Shown here: in pieces, positions 52,412 to 60,602 of the stretch
How the letters are laid out: each line of letters begins with the position of its first letter
Position numbering within the stretch: position 1 is the first letter of the stretch
Source: Brevibacillus brevis
Lineage (GTDB): Bacteria; Bacillota; Bacilli; Brevibacillales; Brevibacillaceae
NCBI RefSeq assembly: GCF_001039275.2
Contig: NZ_CP030117.1
Span: 293,501-357,500, forward strand
Direction of reading: 5' to 3'
DNA: 64,000 nucleotides
Position numbers and translations under genes: made by a program
The notes under the pieces: generated by a model
Databases searched by the model: none
The model's input: only the letters and a program-made list of their open reading frames with translations
Told to the model about the DNA's origin: nothing

Positions 52412-54061
52412 ATGAACGAAACACAGGCCTTGGTTCAACAATTCACAGAGAAGACCATGGCAGAAGCCATTTTTAAGCTGCGTGACATTACATGGCTCAA
52501 AGCTCAAGGACATGACCGACTACGCCAACAATTCACTCATTCGCATATTTTGCTGGTAGTAACCGGGGGACGGGGGCGCCTGCGACTGGAGAACGAGGAG
52601 TACCAATTGCGGCAGGACGCGATTTACGTATGTCCTCCTATGCTTACGTTTGGCATCGTCCCTGATTCCGCTGATCATTTGGAGATGTACATGCTTCGTT
52701 TTGATGTCTTTATGGAAACGAGAGACAGGCATCGGCGCTTTCAAGCCCTTCGGGAAAAGCATCTGTTTCCTTTTCGGGGAGAGATCTCTGTTCAATCGGC
52801 AGGACAGCTTCCTGTCTATTGTGATTTGATCCAGAATCTTTGGAAGCAAGAGACGGCACTCGAGCGTTTCCGAGGCCAACACACATTTCAAGAGCTATGG
52901 TACCACATCGTCAAGCATGCTCACTTCTCATCCACGGATTCTGGAATGGCGCTGGAGCGGGCACGCGCACACATGGAAGAGCATTACTCGGAAAATGTGA
53001 CGATTGAACAGCTGGCACGCATCGCAGATGTGAGTCCAAAATATTTCGTCGATCTGTTCAAAAAAACGTATGGCATCTCAGCTATGGATTATTTGGCAGA
53101 GCTTCGTATCAGCCGGGCGAAGCAGATGATGGTGCAGTCCCATGCCAAGCTGCGCGATATCGCTCATCAAGTCGGCTACAACGACGAGTTTTACTTTAGT
53201 CGAAAATTCAAGAAAGCGGTTGGTGTTTCACCCACTCTCTATATGAAAAGCCGCCAACGAAAAATTGCGGCGTACGGCTCGACCATCATCGGGCATTTGC
53301 TGGCTTTGAAAATGATTCCTTACGCGGCACCCTTGCATCCGAAATGGACGGCTTACTATCATCACAGCTATCGCAACGATATCCCGGTACATCTAAGCGC
53401 GTTTCGAATTAATCAGAATTGGAAAGCCAACATCGAATTGCTTCGCGATGCCAAGCCGGACGTCATCATTGGCTTGGACGAGACGAGTTTGCAGGAACAG
53501 AAGCATCTGGACGAGATTGCGCCCACCTTGTATGTACCCTTTGAAGAGCAGGGGTGGAAAGAACAACTTCAGCTTATGGCAGACTTTTTGGGCGAGTCCG
53601 TAGAAGCGCATCATTGGCTTTGCGAGTATGAGAAAAAGGTGAAGAGGGCCAGGGCACAGCTTCAACACGTTCTGGGCGATGAAACGGTACTCATCGTGCG
53701 GATTTTGAAAAACCAGCTCTATGTCCACTGCAATCGCAGTATGAATGAAGTGTTTTATCAGGATCTGCAAGTCAAACCTGCTTTTGTCTCGGAGCAGAAC
53801 GAGTACGACCAGCTTGTGACCGTACAGGAAGTGGCTGCGCTCGCGCCAGATCGCTTGCTGCTGTTGGTTTGCCAAGAAGCTGAAACGCTGGCATACTTCC
53901 AAGCTTTGAAAGCATCGGGACCATGGCAAGAGATCGAAGCAGTCCGCAACAATCGGGCGCATCTCATTATGTCGGACCCTTGGCGAGAATACTCGGCAAC
54001 GGCTCATGAACGGATCGTGGAAGAGAGTGTGAGATTATTTTCAGGAGATCGTCCATGTTGA
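52412..54061 (+). CDS. btr: Btr-type AraC activator fused to a siderophore-binding domain
   Basis: 549 residues: N-terminal cupin-like part (about 1-150), AraC double helix-turn-helix (about 170-285; VTIEQLARIADVSPKYFVDL, LRDIAHQVGYNDEFYFSRKF), then a periplasmic-binding-protein-like domain (about 290-545; DAKPDVIIGLDE, EIAPTLYVPF). B. subtilis Btr has the same plan, binds Fe-bacillibactin in the cytoplasm and activates feuABC. The frame stays open far upstream, but ATG 52412 with GAGGTGAG and the cupin start is the natural beginning. Its target repeats lie at its own 3' end. Confidence 0.92.
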   Translation: MNETQALVQQFTEKTMAEAIFKLRDITWLKAQGHDRLRQQFTHSHILLVVTGGRGRLRLENEEYQLRQDAIYVCPPMLTFGIVPDSADHLEMYMLRFDVFMETRDRHRRFQALREKHLFPFRGEISVQSAGQLPVYCDLIQNLWKQETALERFRGQHTFQELWYHIVKHAHFSSTDSGMALERARAHMEEHYSENVTIEQLARIADVSPKYFVDLFKKTYGISAMDYLAELRISRAKQMMVQSHAKLRDIAHQVGYNDEFYFSRKFKKAVGVSPTLYMKSRQRKIAAYGSTIIGHLLALKMIPYAAPLHPKWTAYYHHSYRNDIPVHLSAFRINQNWKANIELLRDAKPDVIIGLDETSLQEQKHLDEIAPTLYVPFEEQGWKEQLQLMADFLGESVEAHHWLCEYEKKVKRARAQLQHVLGDETVLIVRILKNQLYVHCNRSMNEVFYQDLQVKPAFVSEQNEYDQLVTVQEVAALAPDRLLLLVCQEAETLAYFQALKASGPWQEIEAVRNNRAHLIMSDPWREYSATAHERIVEESVRLFSGDRPC

Positions 54062-54079
54062 TTCTGGATTTCGTCCATG
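54050..54079 (+). promoter_or_regulatory. Direct repeats CGTCCATG, likely Btr sites for feuA
   Basis: CGTCCATG at 54050-54057 and 54072-54079, a period of 22 bp (two helical turns), ending 21 bp before the feuA -10 box. Direct repeats at this spacing are how AraC proteins bind; the feuA promoter lacks a good -35, as expected for an activated promoter. Confidence 0.7.
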
Positions 54080-54100
54080 GTCGGGCATGAGTGGATGCTT

Positions 54101-54127
54101 TATAATCACGAATGATAATCGTTATCA
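54101..54127 (+). promoter_or_regulatory. feuA -10 box and Fur box
   Basis: TATAAT at 54101-54106 and the Fur 7-1-7 core TGATAATCGTTATCA at 54113-54127 (one mismatch), covering the transcription start. Confidence 0.85.
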
Positions 54128-54173
54128 CTAATCTAGAGTGAAACATTACATTTCTGAGAGGGGTCTTTCAAGA

Positions 54174-55178
54174 ATGAAAAAGATATACCTAGGCTTGAGC
54201 ATTGCAGCGCTGACATTGGCTCTGACAGCGTGCGGCGGAGGAAAAGAAGCAGCGAATAACACGACTGCACCTACTGCAGCACCTGCGACAACAGCTACAG
54301 CAGAAAAGCCGGCCGATGAAGCTAATAAAGCAGAGACACGCACGATCAAATATTTGGATAAAGAATACACCGTTCCTAGCAAAACAGAGCGGATCGCCAT
54401 TGTAGGCAGCATGGAGTCCATGGAAGATTCGCTGGTACTGAACGTGAAACCGGTAGGAGCGATTTCTGTAGGCGGTAAATTCCCGGAGATGTTTGCACCG
54501 ATTACGGGCGAAGCCACATCCATCGGGGAAAAAATCCAACCGAACCTGGAAACCATCCTGTCCTTGAAGCCTGATGTCATTCTGGGAAGCAGTAAATTCC
54601 CGCCCGAGATGGCTGAGAAATTGAACAAAATTGCGCCTACCTTCCCTGTTTCCCACATTTCGACCAACTGGGAAGCGAATCTACAGTTGCTGGGTGAGTT
54701 GACTGGCAAACAAGCAGAAGCCGAAAAAGCGCTCCAAGCGTACAAAGCAGAGGCAGAAGCAACCAAAGCAAAATGGGGCGAGAGCTTGAAGGATAAAAAA
54801 GTACTCGTGATTCGTCTGCGCCAAGGAAATATCAACATCTATCCAGAGAAGGTGTTCTTCAATCCAGCTCTGTACGCAGACCTTGGTTTGACTGCACCTG
54901 ATGAAGTAAAAGCAGCGAAGGCACAAGAAATTATCTCCATGGAGAAGTTCAGCCAAATCAACCCGGACTACCTGTTCATTCAATTCTCTCCAGACGAGAA
55001 TAAAGACAAGCCAAACGCATTGGAAGATTTGCAGAACAACCCGATTTGGAAGAGCGTGAATGCTGTGAAAAACGGCAATGTTTACGTAAACGTGGTTGAT
55101 CCTCTCGCACAAGGCGGTACTGCTTGGAGCAAAACACAATTCCTGAAGGCGGCTGTAGAAAAATTGTCTGCCAAGTAA
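54174..55178 (+). CDS. feuA: Ferric-siderophore-binding lipoprotein FeuA
   Basis: 334 residues: lipoprotein signal (LTAC, Cys20), a Thr/Ala-rich tether, then the class III binding-protein fold. Blocks such as VGSMESMED, SHISTNWEANLQLLGELTGK, VIRLRQGNINIYPE and VDPLAQGGTAWSK closely match B. subtilis FeuA, the receptor for Fe-bacillibactin and Fe-enterobactin. ATG 54174 follows GAGAGGGG; an in-frame start 36 nt upstream is rejected because it precedes the signal peptide. Fur and Btr sites lie directly upstream. Confidence 0.95.
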   Translation: MKKIYLGLSIAALTLALTACGGGKEAANNTTAPTAAPATTATAEKPADEANKAETRTIKYLDKEYTVPSKTERIAIVGSMESMEDSLVLNVKPVGAISVGGKFPEMFAPITGEATSIGEKIQPNLETILSLKPDVILGSSKFPPEMAEKLNKIAPTFPVSHISTNWEANLQLLGELTGKQAEAEKALQAYKAEAEATKAKWGESLKDKKVLVIRLRQGNINIYPEKVFFNPALYADLGLTAPDEVKAAKAQEIISMEKFSQINPDYLFIQFSPDENKDKPNALEDLQNNPIWKSVNAVKNGNVYVNVVDPLAQGGTAWSKTQFLKAAVEKLSAK

Positions 55179-55197
55179 AAGTGGGCGAGGGTAAGCT

Positions 55198-56205
55198 ATG
55201 CAATCCAAAAAAGCAACTTCCATGATCATACTAGCTGCTTCACCAGTGGTGATCCTCCTTACGATCTTGCTCTCCATTCATTACGGGGCCAAGTCGATTG
55301 ATGCAGGGACGATTTATCAAGCTTTCTTTGCCTTTGATGAAGGGAATGTCGATCATCAAATTGTCATGCACTCTCGCTTGCCGAGAGTTTTGGGCGCACT
55401 CATGATCGGAGCATTTTTAGCGATATCAGGAGCGTTGATGCAGGGGATGACGAGGAATTACCTCGCGTCCCCCTCTATTATGGGTGTGTCTGACGGTTCG
55501 GTCTTTGCTGTTACGCTGTGCATGGTGTTTATTCCATCCGCTACGAGTGTCACGATGATTACCATGTCCTTAATCGGTTCAGCACTCGCAGTCGCGATGG
55601 TTCTCGCTTTTTCCCGACTGTTGCCGAATGGCTTGACGCCAGTAGGGATGGCGGTCATTGGCACAATTACGGGCACCTTTTTGAGCAGTATTTCAGCCGC
55701 AATTTCTGCTTATTTTCAAGTCTCGCAAAACGTCAGCTTCTGGTACAATGCTAGGCTACATCTCTTGGAGCCTGGATTGGTGAAGCTAGCGGTTCCTTTT
55801 GCCATCGTCGGTATTGTCTTCGCACTTCTTTTGTCCAAATCGATTACGATCTTGTCCTTGGGCGACGAAGTATCTCGCGGTCTTGGACAGAGAACGGTGA
55901 TGGTCAAAGTGCTGGCAACGACCGCTGTCGTCATTCTGACAGGCATTTCTGTAGCGTTGGCAGGAAAAATCGCTTTTGTCGGGCTGATTATTCCGCATAT
56001 TACCCGCTTTTTGGTAGGTCTCGATTATCGATGGATCATTCCGTGTGCAGGATTGCTGGGCGGCATTTTCCTGGCCCTGTCTGACGTTCTCAGCCGATTT
56101 ATGAACAGTCCGTTTGAGACCCCTATCGGTGTGGTAACGGCTTTTATTGGCGTTCCGTTCTTCCTCTATTTGATTTACAAGAGAGGAGGGGGAAAGCATG
56201 CCTAA
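55198..56205 (+). CDS. feuB: Ferric-siderophore permease FeuB (FecCD family)
   Basis: 335 residues, about 9-10 membrane helices. FecCD landmarks: RLPRVLGALMIGAFLAISGA then LMQGMTRN, and the ATPase-coupling segment GLIIPHITRFLVG. Forms half of the membrane channel for the siderophore passed on by FeuA. It starts 19 nt after feuA and overlaps feuC by 8 bp. Confidence 0.94.
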   Translation: MQSKKATSMIILAASPVVILLTILLSIHYGAKSIDAGTIYQAFFAFDEGNVDHQIVMHSRLPRVLGALMIGAFLAISGALMQGMTRNYLASPSIMGVSDGSVFAVTLCMVFIPSATSVTMITMSLIGSALAVAMVLAFSRLLPNGLTPVGMAVIGTITGTFLSSISAAISAYFQVSQNVSFWYNARLHLLEPGLVKLAVPFAIVGIVFALLLSKSITILSLGDEVSRGLGQRTVMVKVLATTAVVILTGISVALAGKIAFVGLIIPHITRFLVGLDYRWIIPCAGLLGGIFLALSDVLSRFMNSPFETPIGVVTAFIGVPFFLYLIYKRGGGKHA

Positions 56206-57217
56206 TCAAAAAGGTAGATTTCGTTTGCTATTTCTCGTCAACATCGCCTTGATTTTGCTGGCGATTTATATCAGCGTGACCAACGGTGTATTTGACATGA
56301 CGGTGATGGATGTCATCCGTACGTTATTGCGTGTTGATCCTGTAGCGGAATACGATTTGGTTATTTTCGATTTTCGCCTGCCTCGGATAGTTATTGCGGC
56401 GTTGGTCGGCTTTGGCTTGGGGGTCGCTGGTACCGTCATTCAGGGGATCACGCGTAACGGGCTGGCTGATCCGGGGATATTGGGCATTAACGCTGGGGCA
56501 GGAGCCGCTATCGTTGCCTTTATGTTTTTCTTCGGTGGACAATTCATGGAGGCGAGCTGGTATTCCATCATGGCCATGCCTTTATTCGGTTTGACAGGCG
56601 GATTGCTTGCGGCTGGACTGATTTATCTATTCGCCTGGCGTGACGGGGCGCTCGACCCACAACGACTGATTCTCGTGGGGATCGCCATTGGCTCCGGATT
56701 GGGTGCCGTGTCACTGTATCTCTCGTTAAAAATGAATCCCAACGATTTTGAAATGGCAACCGTATGGCTCTCGGGAAGTATTTGGAGTGCCAACTGGACG
56801 CATATTGCAGGGATGCTGCCATGGCTAGTCATACTCATTCCTGTTTTGATGCGCAAGGTGCATATTCTCGATTTGCTTCAACTGAGCGAGGAGTCCGTCA
56901 AAAATCTGGGTGTGTCTGTGGAAAAGGAGCGCAATATTCTCCTGCTGTCGAGTATCGGGATCGTGAGCGCGTGCGTCTCAGTTTCCGGAGGCATCGGATT
57001 CGTCGGCTTGATGGCACCGCATATTGCGAAGCGTCTGACGGGAATCCAGCATAGGTATGTTCTTCCCTTGTCGGGAACAATCGGGATGCTCATGGTCGTG
57101 GCAGCGGACTTTATCGCCAAGACCGTGTTTACACCCATTGAACTGCCAGTGGGTATCGTCATTTCCATCATCGGTGTACCGTATTTCTTCTATTTACTGA
57201 GTAGAAGAAAAAAATAA
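56198..57217 (+). CDS. feuC: Ferric-siderophore permease FeuC (FecCD family)
   Basis: 339 residues, partner permease of FeuB: RLPRIVIAALVGFGLGVAGT then VIQGITRNGLADPGILG, and GFVGLMAPHIAKRL for ATPase contact. No ATPase gene follows; in B. subtilis the ATPase YusV is encoded elsewhere and shared, and the same is likely here. The 18-nt gap to the esterase gene puts it in the same operon. Confidence 0.94.
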   Translation: MPNQKGRFRLLFLVNIALILLAIYISVTNGVFDMTVMDVIRTLLRVDPVAEYDLVIFDFRLPRIVIAALVGFGLGVAGTVIQGITRNGLADPGILGINAGAGAAIVAFMFFFGGQFMEASWYSIMAMPLFGLTGGLLAAGLIYLFAWRDGALDPQRLILVGIAIGSGLGAVSLYLSLKMNPNDFEMATVWLSGSIWSANWTHIAGMLPWLVILIPVLMRKVHILDLLQLSEESVKNLGVSVEKERNILLLSSIGIVSACVSVSGGIGFVGLMAPHIAKRLTGIQHRYVLPLSGTIGMLMVVAADFIAKTVFTPIELPVGIVISIIGVPYFFYLLSRRKK

Positions 57218-57235
57218 AGAGGGGACGTGCAAATT

Positions 57236-58567
57236 GTGAAGGGACAATTGTTTGCAGACGTATGCCATCACCGAGCACTGCTCGTATATTTGCCGCCATC
57301 CTATGACAAGAGTACATCCCGTTTTCCCGTCATGTATGTCCATGATGGCGGTGACTTGTTTGATCCTGCTTTTAGTACTGCACTCGATGTAATCGAAGAT
57401 AAGTTTGCAGAGGGAAAAATTCCTGAGCTGATTCTCGTCGGCATCCAACCAGGAAACCGCAGGGATGACTATACACCTTGGTTTTCCAAATCGATCTCGC
57501 CTGAGCGGAACATTGATTTTGGCGGGCAAGGAGATGCGTATCTTTCTTACGTCGCCAATGAATGTAAGGCATATATCGATAGCAAGTACAGGACAGACCC
57601 TAGGCCGGAAAAAACAGGGATCATCGGATTTTCGCTTGGTGGCTTGATCTCGATGTACGCAGCGCACCAATATCCGAATGTTTTCACGAAAATCGGCAGC
57701 ATTTCGGGATCGTATTGGTATGAGGGCATGGTTCCGTTTATGCAGGAAAAGAAAATGTACCATCCCGAGCTGCGCATCTACATGGATGTTGGTAGTAAGG
57801 AAGGTGCCAAAAAACAAAACATCCAGAAACAAATGGTGCCGCTGACAAAAGAAGCGCATCAGATATTGGCTGATAGCGGCTTTACAGCGGATCAGCTCGC
57901 CCTGTTCATTGACGAAGGGGCGGATCATTTGAGCGAATGTGCAAACGCCAGATTTCCGGGGGCGTTGCAATGGCTCTGGAATGAGAAGGAGGAGACAGGA
58001 ATGGAACTGGCCAAATTGATTAGAGAGCGCCGCTCGATTCATCGCTTTACAGATCGTGAGGTAGACCCTGCGTTGGTTACTGAACTGATGGATACAGCCG
58101 TGTGGGCGCCGAATTATCACATGACACAGCCGTGGCGTTTTATCGTGACATACGGGGAAGGTAAGAGAAGAATCGCCGAAGCCGTGCGGATCATGAAGGA
58201 AAAGCGGGAGATTGATCCTGCGAAAAAGAAAGAAGTAGGCGAGAAGTTTTACAATAAAATCATGGCGATCCCGATGCTGATGACGGTCATCATGGAAGAA
58301 AGTCCGAACCTGATTACGCGTCAGGACGATTTCGCTTCGACCAGCATTGTTATTCATAACTTTAGCTTGCTGGCGTGGGAAAAAGGCATTGGTTTGACAT
58401 GGGAGACGTACCCATGGATTCACGAGCAGGAATTCCGTGAAGCGATGGGCATTCGACCAGGAGAAAAAGTGCTGGGGAACCTGCATATCGGTTATCCAGC
58501 CGCGATTCCTGGCGCTCAGCCGCGTATTCCTGCAACAGAGCGCATCACACTTGTCGACAAGGCATAG
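57236..58567 (+). CDS. Siderophore esterase (BesA-like) fused to a nitroreductase
   Basis: 443 residues in one frame. Residues 1-250: esterase-D/Fes-type hydrolase (LLVYLPPSYD, VMYVHDGGDLFDP, GFSLGGL with Ser133, GADHLSEC with His231), as in BesA, which opens Fe-bacillibactin to free iron. Residues 256-443: FMN nitroreductase (LIRERRSIHRF, VWAPNYHMTQPWRF, MAIPMLMTVI). B. subtilis has only the esterase at this operon position. The linker DNA contains AAGGAGGA 7 nt before an in-frame ATG (58001), so the reductase could also be made alone. GTG 57236 is chosen over GTG 57227, which is too close to GAGGGG. Confidence 0.85.
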   Translation: MKGQLFADVCHHRALLVYLPPSYDKSTSRFPVMYVHDGGDLFDPAFSTALDVIEDKFAEGKIPELILVGIQPGNRRDDYTPWFSKSISPERNIDFGGQGDAYLSYVANECKAYIDSKYRTDPRPEKTGIIGFSLGGLISMYAAHQYPNVFTKIGSISGSYWYEGMVPFMQEKKMYHPELRIYMDVGSKEGAKKQNIQKQMVPLTKEAHQILADSGFTADQLALFIDEGADHLSECANARFPGALQWLWNEKEETGMELAKLIRERRSIHRFTDREVDPALVTELMDTAVWAPNYHMTQPWRFIVTYGEGKRRIAEAVRIMKEKREIDPAKKKEVGEKFYNKIMAIPMLMTVIMEESPNLITRQDDFASTSIVIHNFSLLAWEKGIGLTWETYPWIHEQEFREAMGIRPGEKVLGNLHIGYPAAIPGAQPRIPATERITLVDKA

Positions 58568-58804
58568 GACAAGATCAAGTGAATTTTTCTTGTCACAAGA
58601 TTACTTTTTGTGGTACCCTTGGTTCATTCTACAAGAAAGGGTGACCATTAAGCCAATGATCTGCTAACTCCTATTTCCACAAAACCAATCGGATAAATCG
58701 ATGCGTTTTTGGATAGGGGTAGTATGTGCATATTGGCGAATAGATGGTAGATCCTTTTTAGACTCACTAAAGGGTTTCTATGTCTTTTTGACGATAATAT
58801 GCGT

Positions 58805-58844
58805 AGCCTCCTGTCCAGATCGCAATGGATAAGGAGGCTTTTTT
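58805..58844 (+). terminator. Terminator-like hairpin containing the ribosome site of the next gene
   Basis: AGCCTCC (58805-58811) pairs with GGAGGCT (58833-58839), followed by six Ts that end directly at the ATG 58845. The 3' arm is the Shine-Dalgarno sequence AAGGAGG of the MFS gene. It may end the feu operon, act as an attenuator, or hide the ribosome site. The rest of 58568-58804 shows only a CTTTTTAG/CTAAAG hairpin near 58760. Confidence 0.6.
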
Positions 58845-60071
58845 ATGTCAAATGTTTTGAAAAACCGCTATGTCAGGGCTATTTTGTTATCAGCATTCCT
58901 GTTGCAAATCGGAGTATGGGTGCGCAACATGGCGATTCTGCTCTATGTGATGGATCATACAGGAGGCGATCCGTTCGCTGTCTCCATGATTTCTGTGGCG
59001 GAGTATGCGCCAATCTTTCTGTTTTCCTTTCTTGCTGGTACGTTTGCTGATCGCTGGAAACCGAGAAAAACGATGGTCTGGTGTGAGCTGCTCAGTGCTC
59101 TGTCGGTTATCGGAGTGCTGCTTACCTTCGTTTACGGCTCGTGGAAGGCCATTTTTTTTGCCACGCTTATTTCAGCCATTCTCTCTCAGTTTTCCCAACC
59201 GTCCGGAATGAAGCTGTTCAAGCTGCATGTACCTGGTGAACAGCTTCAGGTAGGAATGTCCGCGTATCAGACTATTTTCGCGATCTTCATGGTATTTGGT
59301 CCGATCGTCGGTACATTTGTGTTCCAGCAATGGGGGATGGAGATTGCCATGGTCATCACGGCAGTTGCGTTCCTCTCTGCGGCCGGTGTCCTGTATTTGT
59401 TGCCGCCAGATCGTGTCGAGAAAGAAGGTCAGCAAGAAACGGCACTGCTTGGGGAGATGGTCAGCGGGATTCGTTATGTCTTCTCCAGTCGCGTATTGTC
59501 AATGCTTGGCTTTTGCTTTTTGGCGGTGGGTTTCTCATTGGGAATGATTCAGCCGCTTGGGATTTTTCTCGTGACCGAACAACTGCAATTGCCGAAAGAA
59601 AGCTTGCAATGGTTAATTACTGCCCAAGGTGTGGGGATGATTGCGGGAGGGGCCATGACGATGGCAGCTGCCAAAACGATTCCACCGCAAAAGTTATTAG
59701 TCATGGGGCTTCTTGGAAATGCAGTCGCAGTAGCGATTTGCGGGATGTCTGCGAATCTGTGGCTGACACTTGTTGCCCAGTTCATCGCGGGATTGCTCTT
59801 GCCCTCCATTCAAATTGGGATCAACACGATGCTGCTTAAAAACACAGAGAGTACCTTTATTGGTCGGGTGAATGGAATACTAACCCCGCTGTTTACAGGC
59901 TCCATGGTTGTCATGATGAGTATTACGGGGGTATTGAAGCTGTATCTTCCGCTCGCAGTCATATACGGGATCGCTGCATTCCTGATGATCATTGGTCTTA
60001 GCTTTATTTTGCCGCTTTATCGTATGCGGGAAGGAAACGTGGTGCAAAGTACAGAACAGACTGGTATATAA
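58845..60071 (+). CDS. MFS transporter, DHA3 type (Mef/EntS-like)
   Basis: 408 residues, 12 predicted helices. RNMAILLYVMDHTGGDPFAVSM and LAGTFADRWKPRKTMVWCEL are typical of the MFS_3/DHA3 group, which includes macrolide efflux Mef proteins and the enterobactin exporter EntS. Both roles would suit the surroundings (a macrolide gene at 17.5 kb, siderophore uptake just upstream); neither is proven. Its ribosome site lies inside a terminator-like hairpin. Confidence 0.86.
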   Translation: MSNVLKNRYVRAILLSAFLLQIGVWVRNMAILLYVMDHTGGDPFAVSMISVAEYAPIFLFSFLAGTFADRWKPRKTMVWCELLSALSVIGVLLTFVYGSWKAIFFATLISAILSQFSQPSGMKLFKLHVPGEQLQVGMSAYQTIFAIFMVFGPIVGTFVFQQWGMEIAMVITAVAFLSAAGVLYLLPPDRVEKEGQQETALLGEMVSGIRYVFSSRVLSMLGFCFLAVGFSLGMIQPLGIFLVTEQLQLPKESLQWLITAQGVGMIAGGAMTMAAAKTIPPQKLLVMGLLGNAVAVAICGMSANLWLTLVAQFIAGLLLPSIQIGINTMLLKNTESTFIGRVNGILTPLFTGSMVVMMSITGVLKLYLPLAVIYGIAAFLMIIGLSFILPLYRMREGNVVQSTEQTGI

Positions 60072-60102
60072 GCGTTTGGTAGCAAAGGGAGGCTTGGACC
60101 AA

Positions 60103-60489
60103 ATGGTGCACGAACAGATTTCTTCTATAGTAGGTTTGAAGATGGTAGCTGCTGTTCGCGAGCTGGCGATGCGGTTGCCAGAAGTAACGGAGCAGGTAGA
60201 CGCTTTTGGACATACATCGTTTCGCGTAAACGACAAGCCGTTTGTCATTTTGGGAGAGGGGGGCATTGAAGGCCCCTCCCTTTCTGTGAAGGTGCTGAAG
60301 ACGACTCAAGAGATTTTGCTTGCGCAGGAGCATTTTTACAAGACGCCATACATCGGACATCACGGCTGGGTTTCGATCCTGGACAAAAACGTGACTAGCT
60401 ATGGTGAAATCGAGGATTACATACGGGAAGGCTATATGTGCGCGGCGCCCAAGCGATTGGTCAAACAATTACAAGAGCAGACTCGATAA
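60103..60489 (+). CDS. MmcQ/YjbR-family protein
   Basis: 128 residues. DUF419/YjbR fold: RELAMRLPEVTEQVDAFGHT then SFRVNDKPFVILGE, and a late GHHGWVSILDKN, where the family places conserved Trp and basic residues. These small double-winged proteins have a DNA-binding-like (CyaY-like) fold but no known role. The ATG 60103 lies about 10 nt behind AAAGGGAGG; a TTG at 60094 is possible. It follows the MFS gene by 31 nt, probably cotranscribed. Confidence 0.82.
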   Translation: MVHEQISSIVGLKMVAAVRELAMRLPEVTEQVDAFGHTSFRVNDKPFVILGEGGIEGPSLSVKVLKTTQEILLAQEHFYKTPYIGHHGWVSILDKNVTSYGEIEDYIREGYMCAAPKRLVKQLQEQTR

Positions 60490-60602
60490 CATAGCCTTTA
60501 TGAAAAAACACACCTCCCCTGATCGTTCCTGTATAATTTTAGCGTAACGAGTAGTGAGCGAACGTTTGACACAGCAGCATTCAGACAAAGGGGGAGCCGG
60601 TT

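Noticed and set aside
57194-58486. 430-codon open frame on the minus strand opposite the esterase-nitroreductase gene
   Set aside because: Shadow of a gene with complete catalytic motifs; composition is His/Arg/Cys-rich as expected from reverse reading.
58799-59050. Short ORF (MRSLLSRSQW ...) overlapping the DHA3 pump start, considered as a drug-sensing leader
   Set aside because: No ribosome site, and it reads far into the pump gene in another frame instead of stopping before it.
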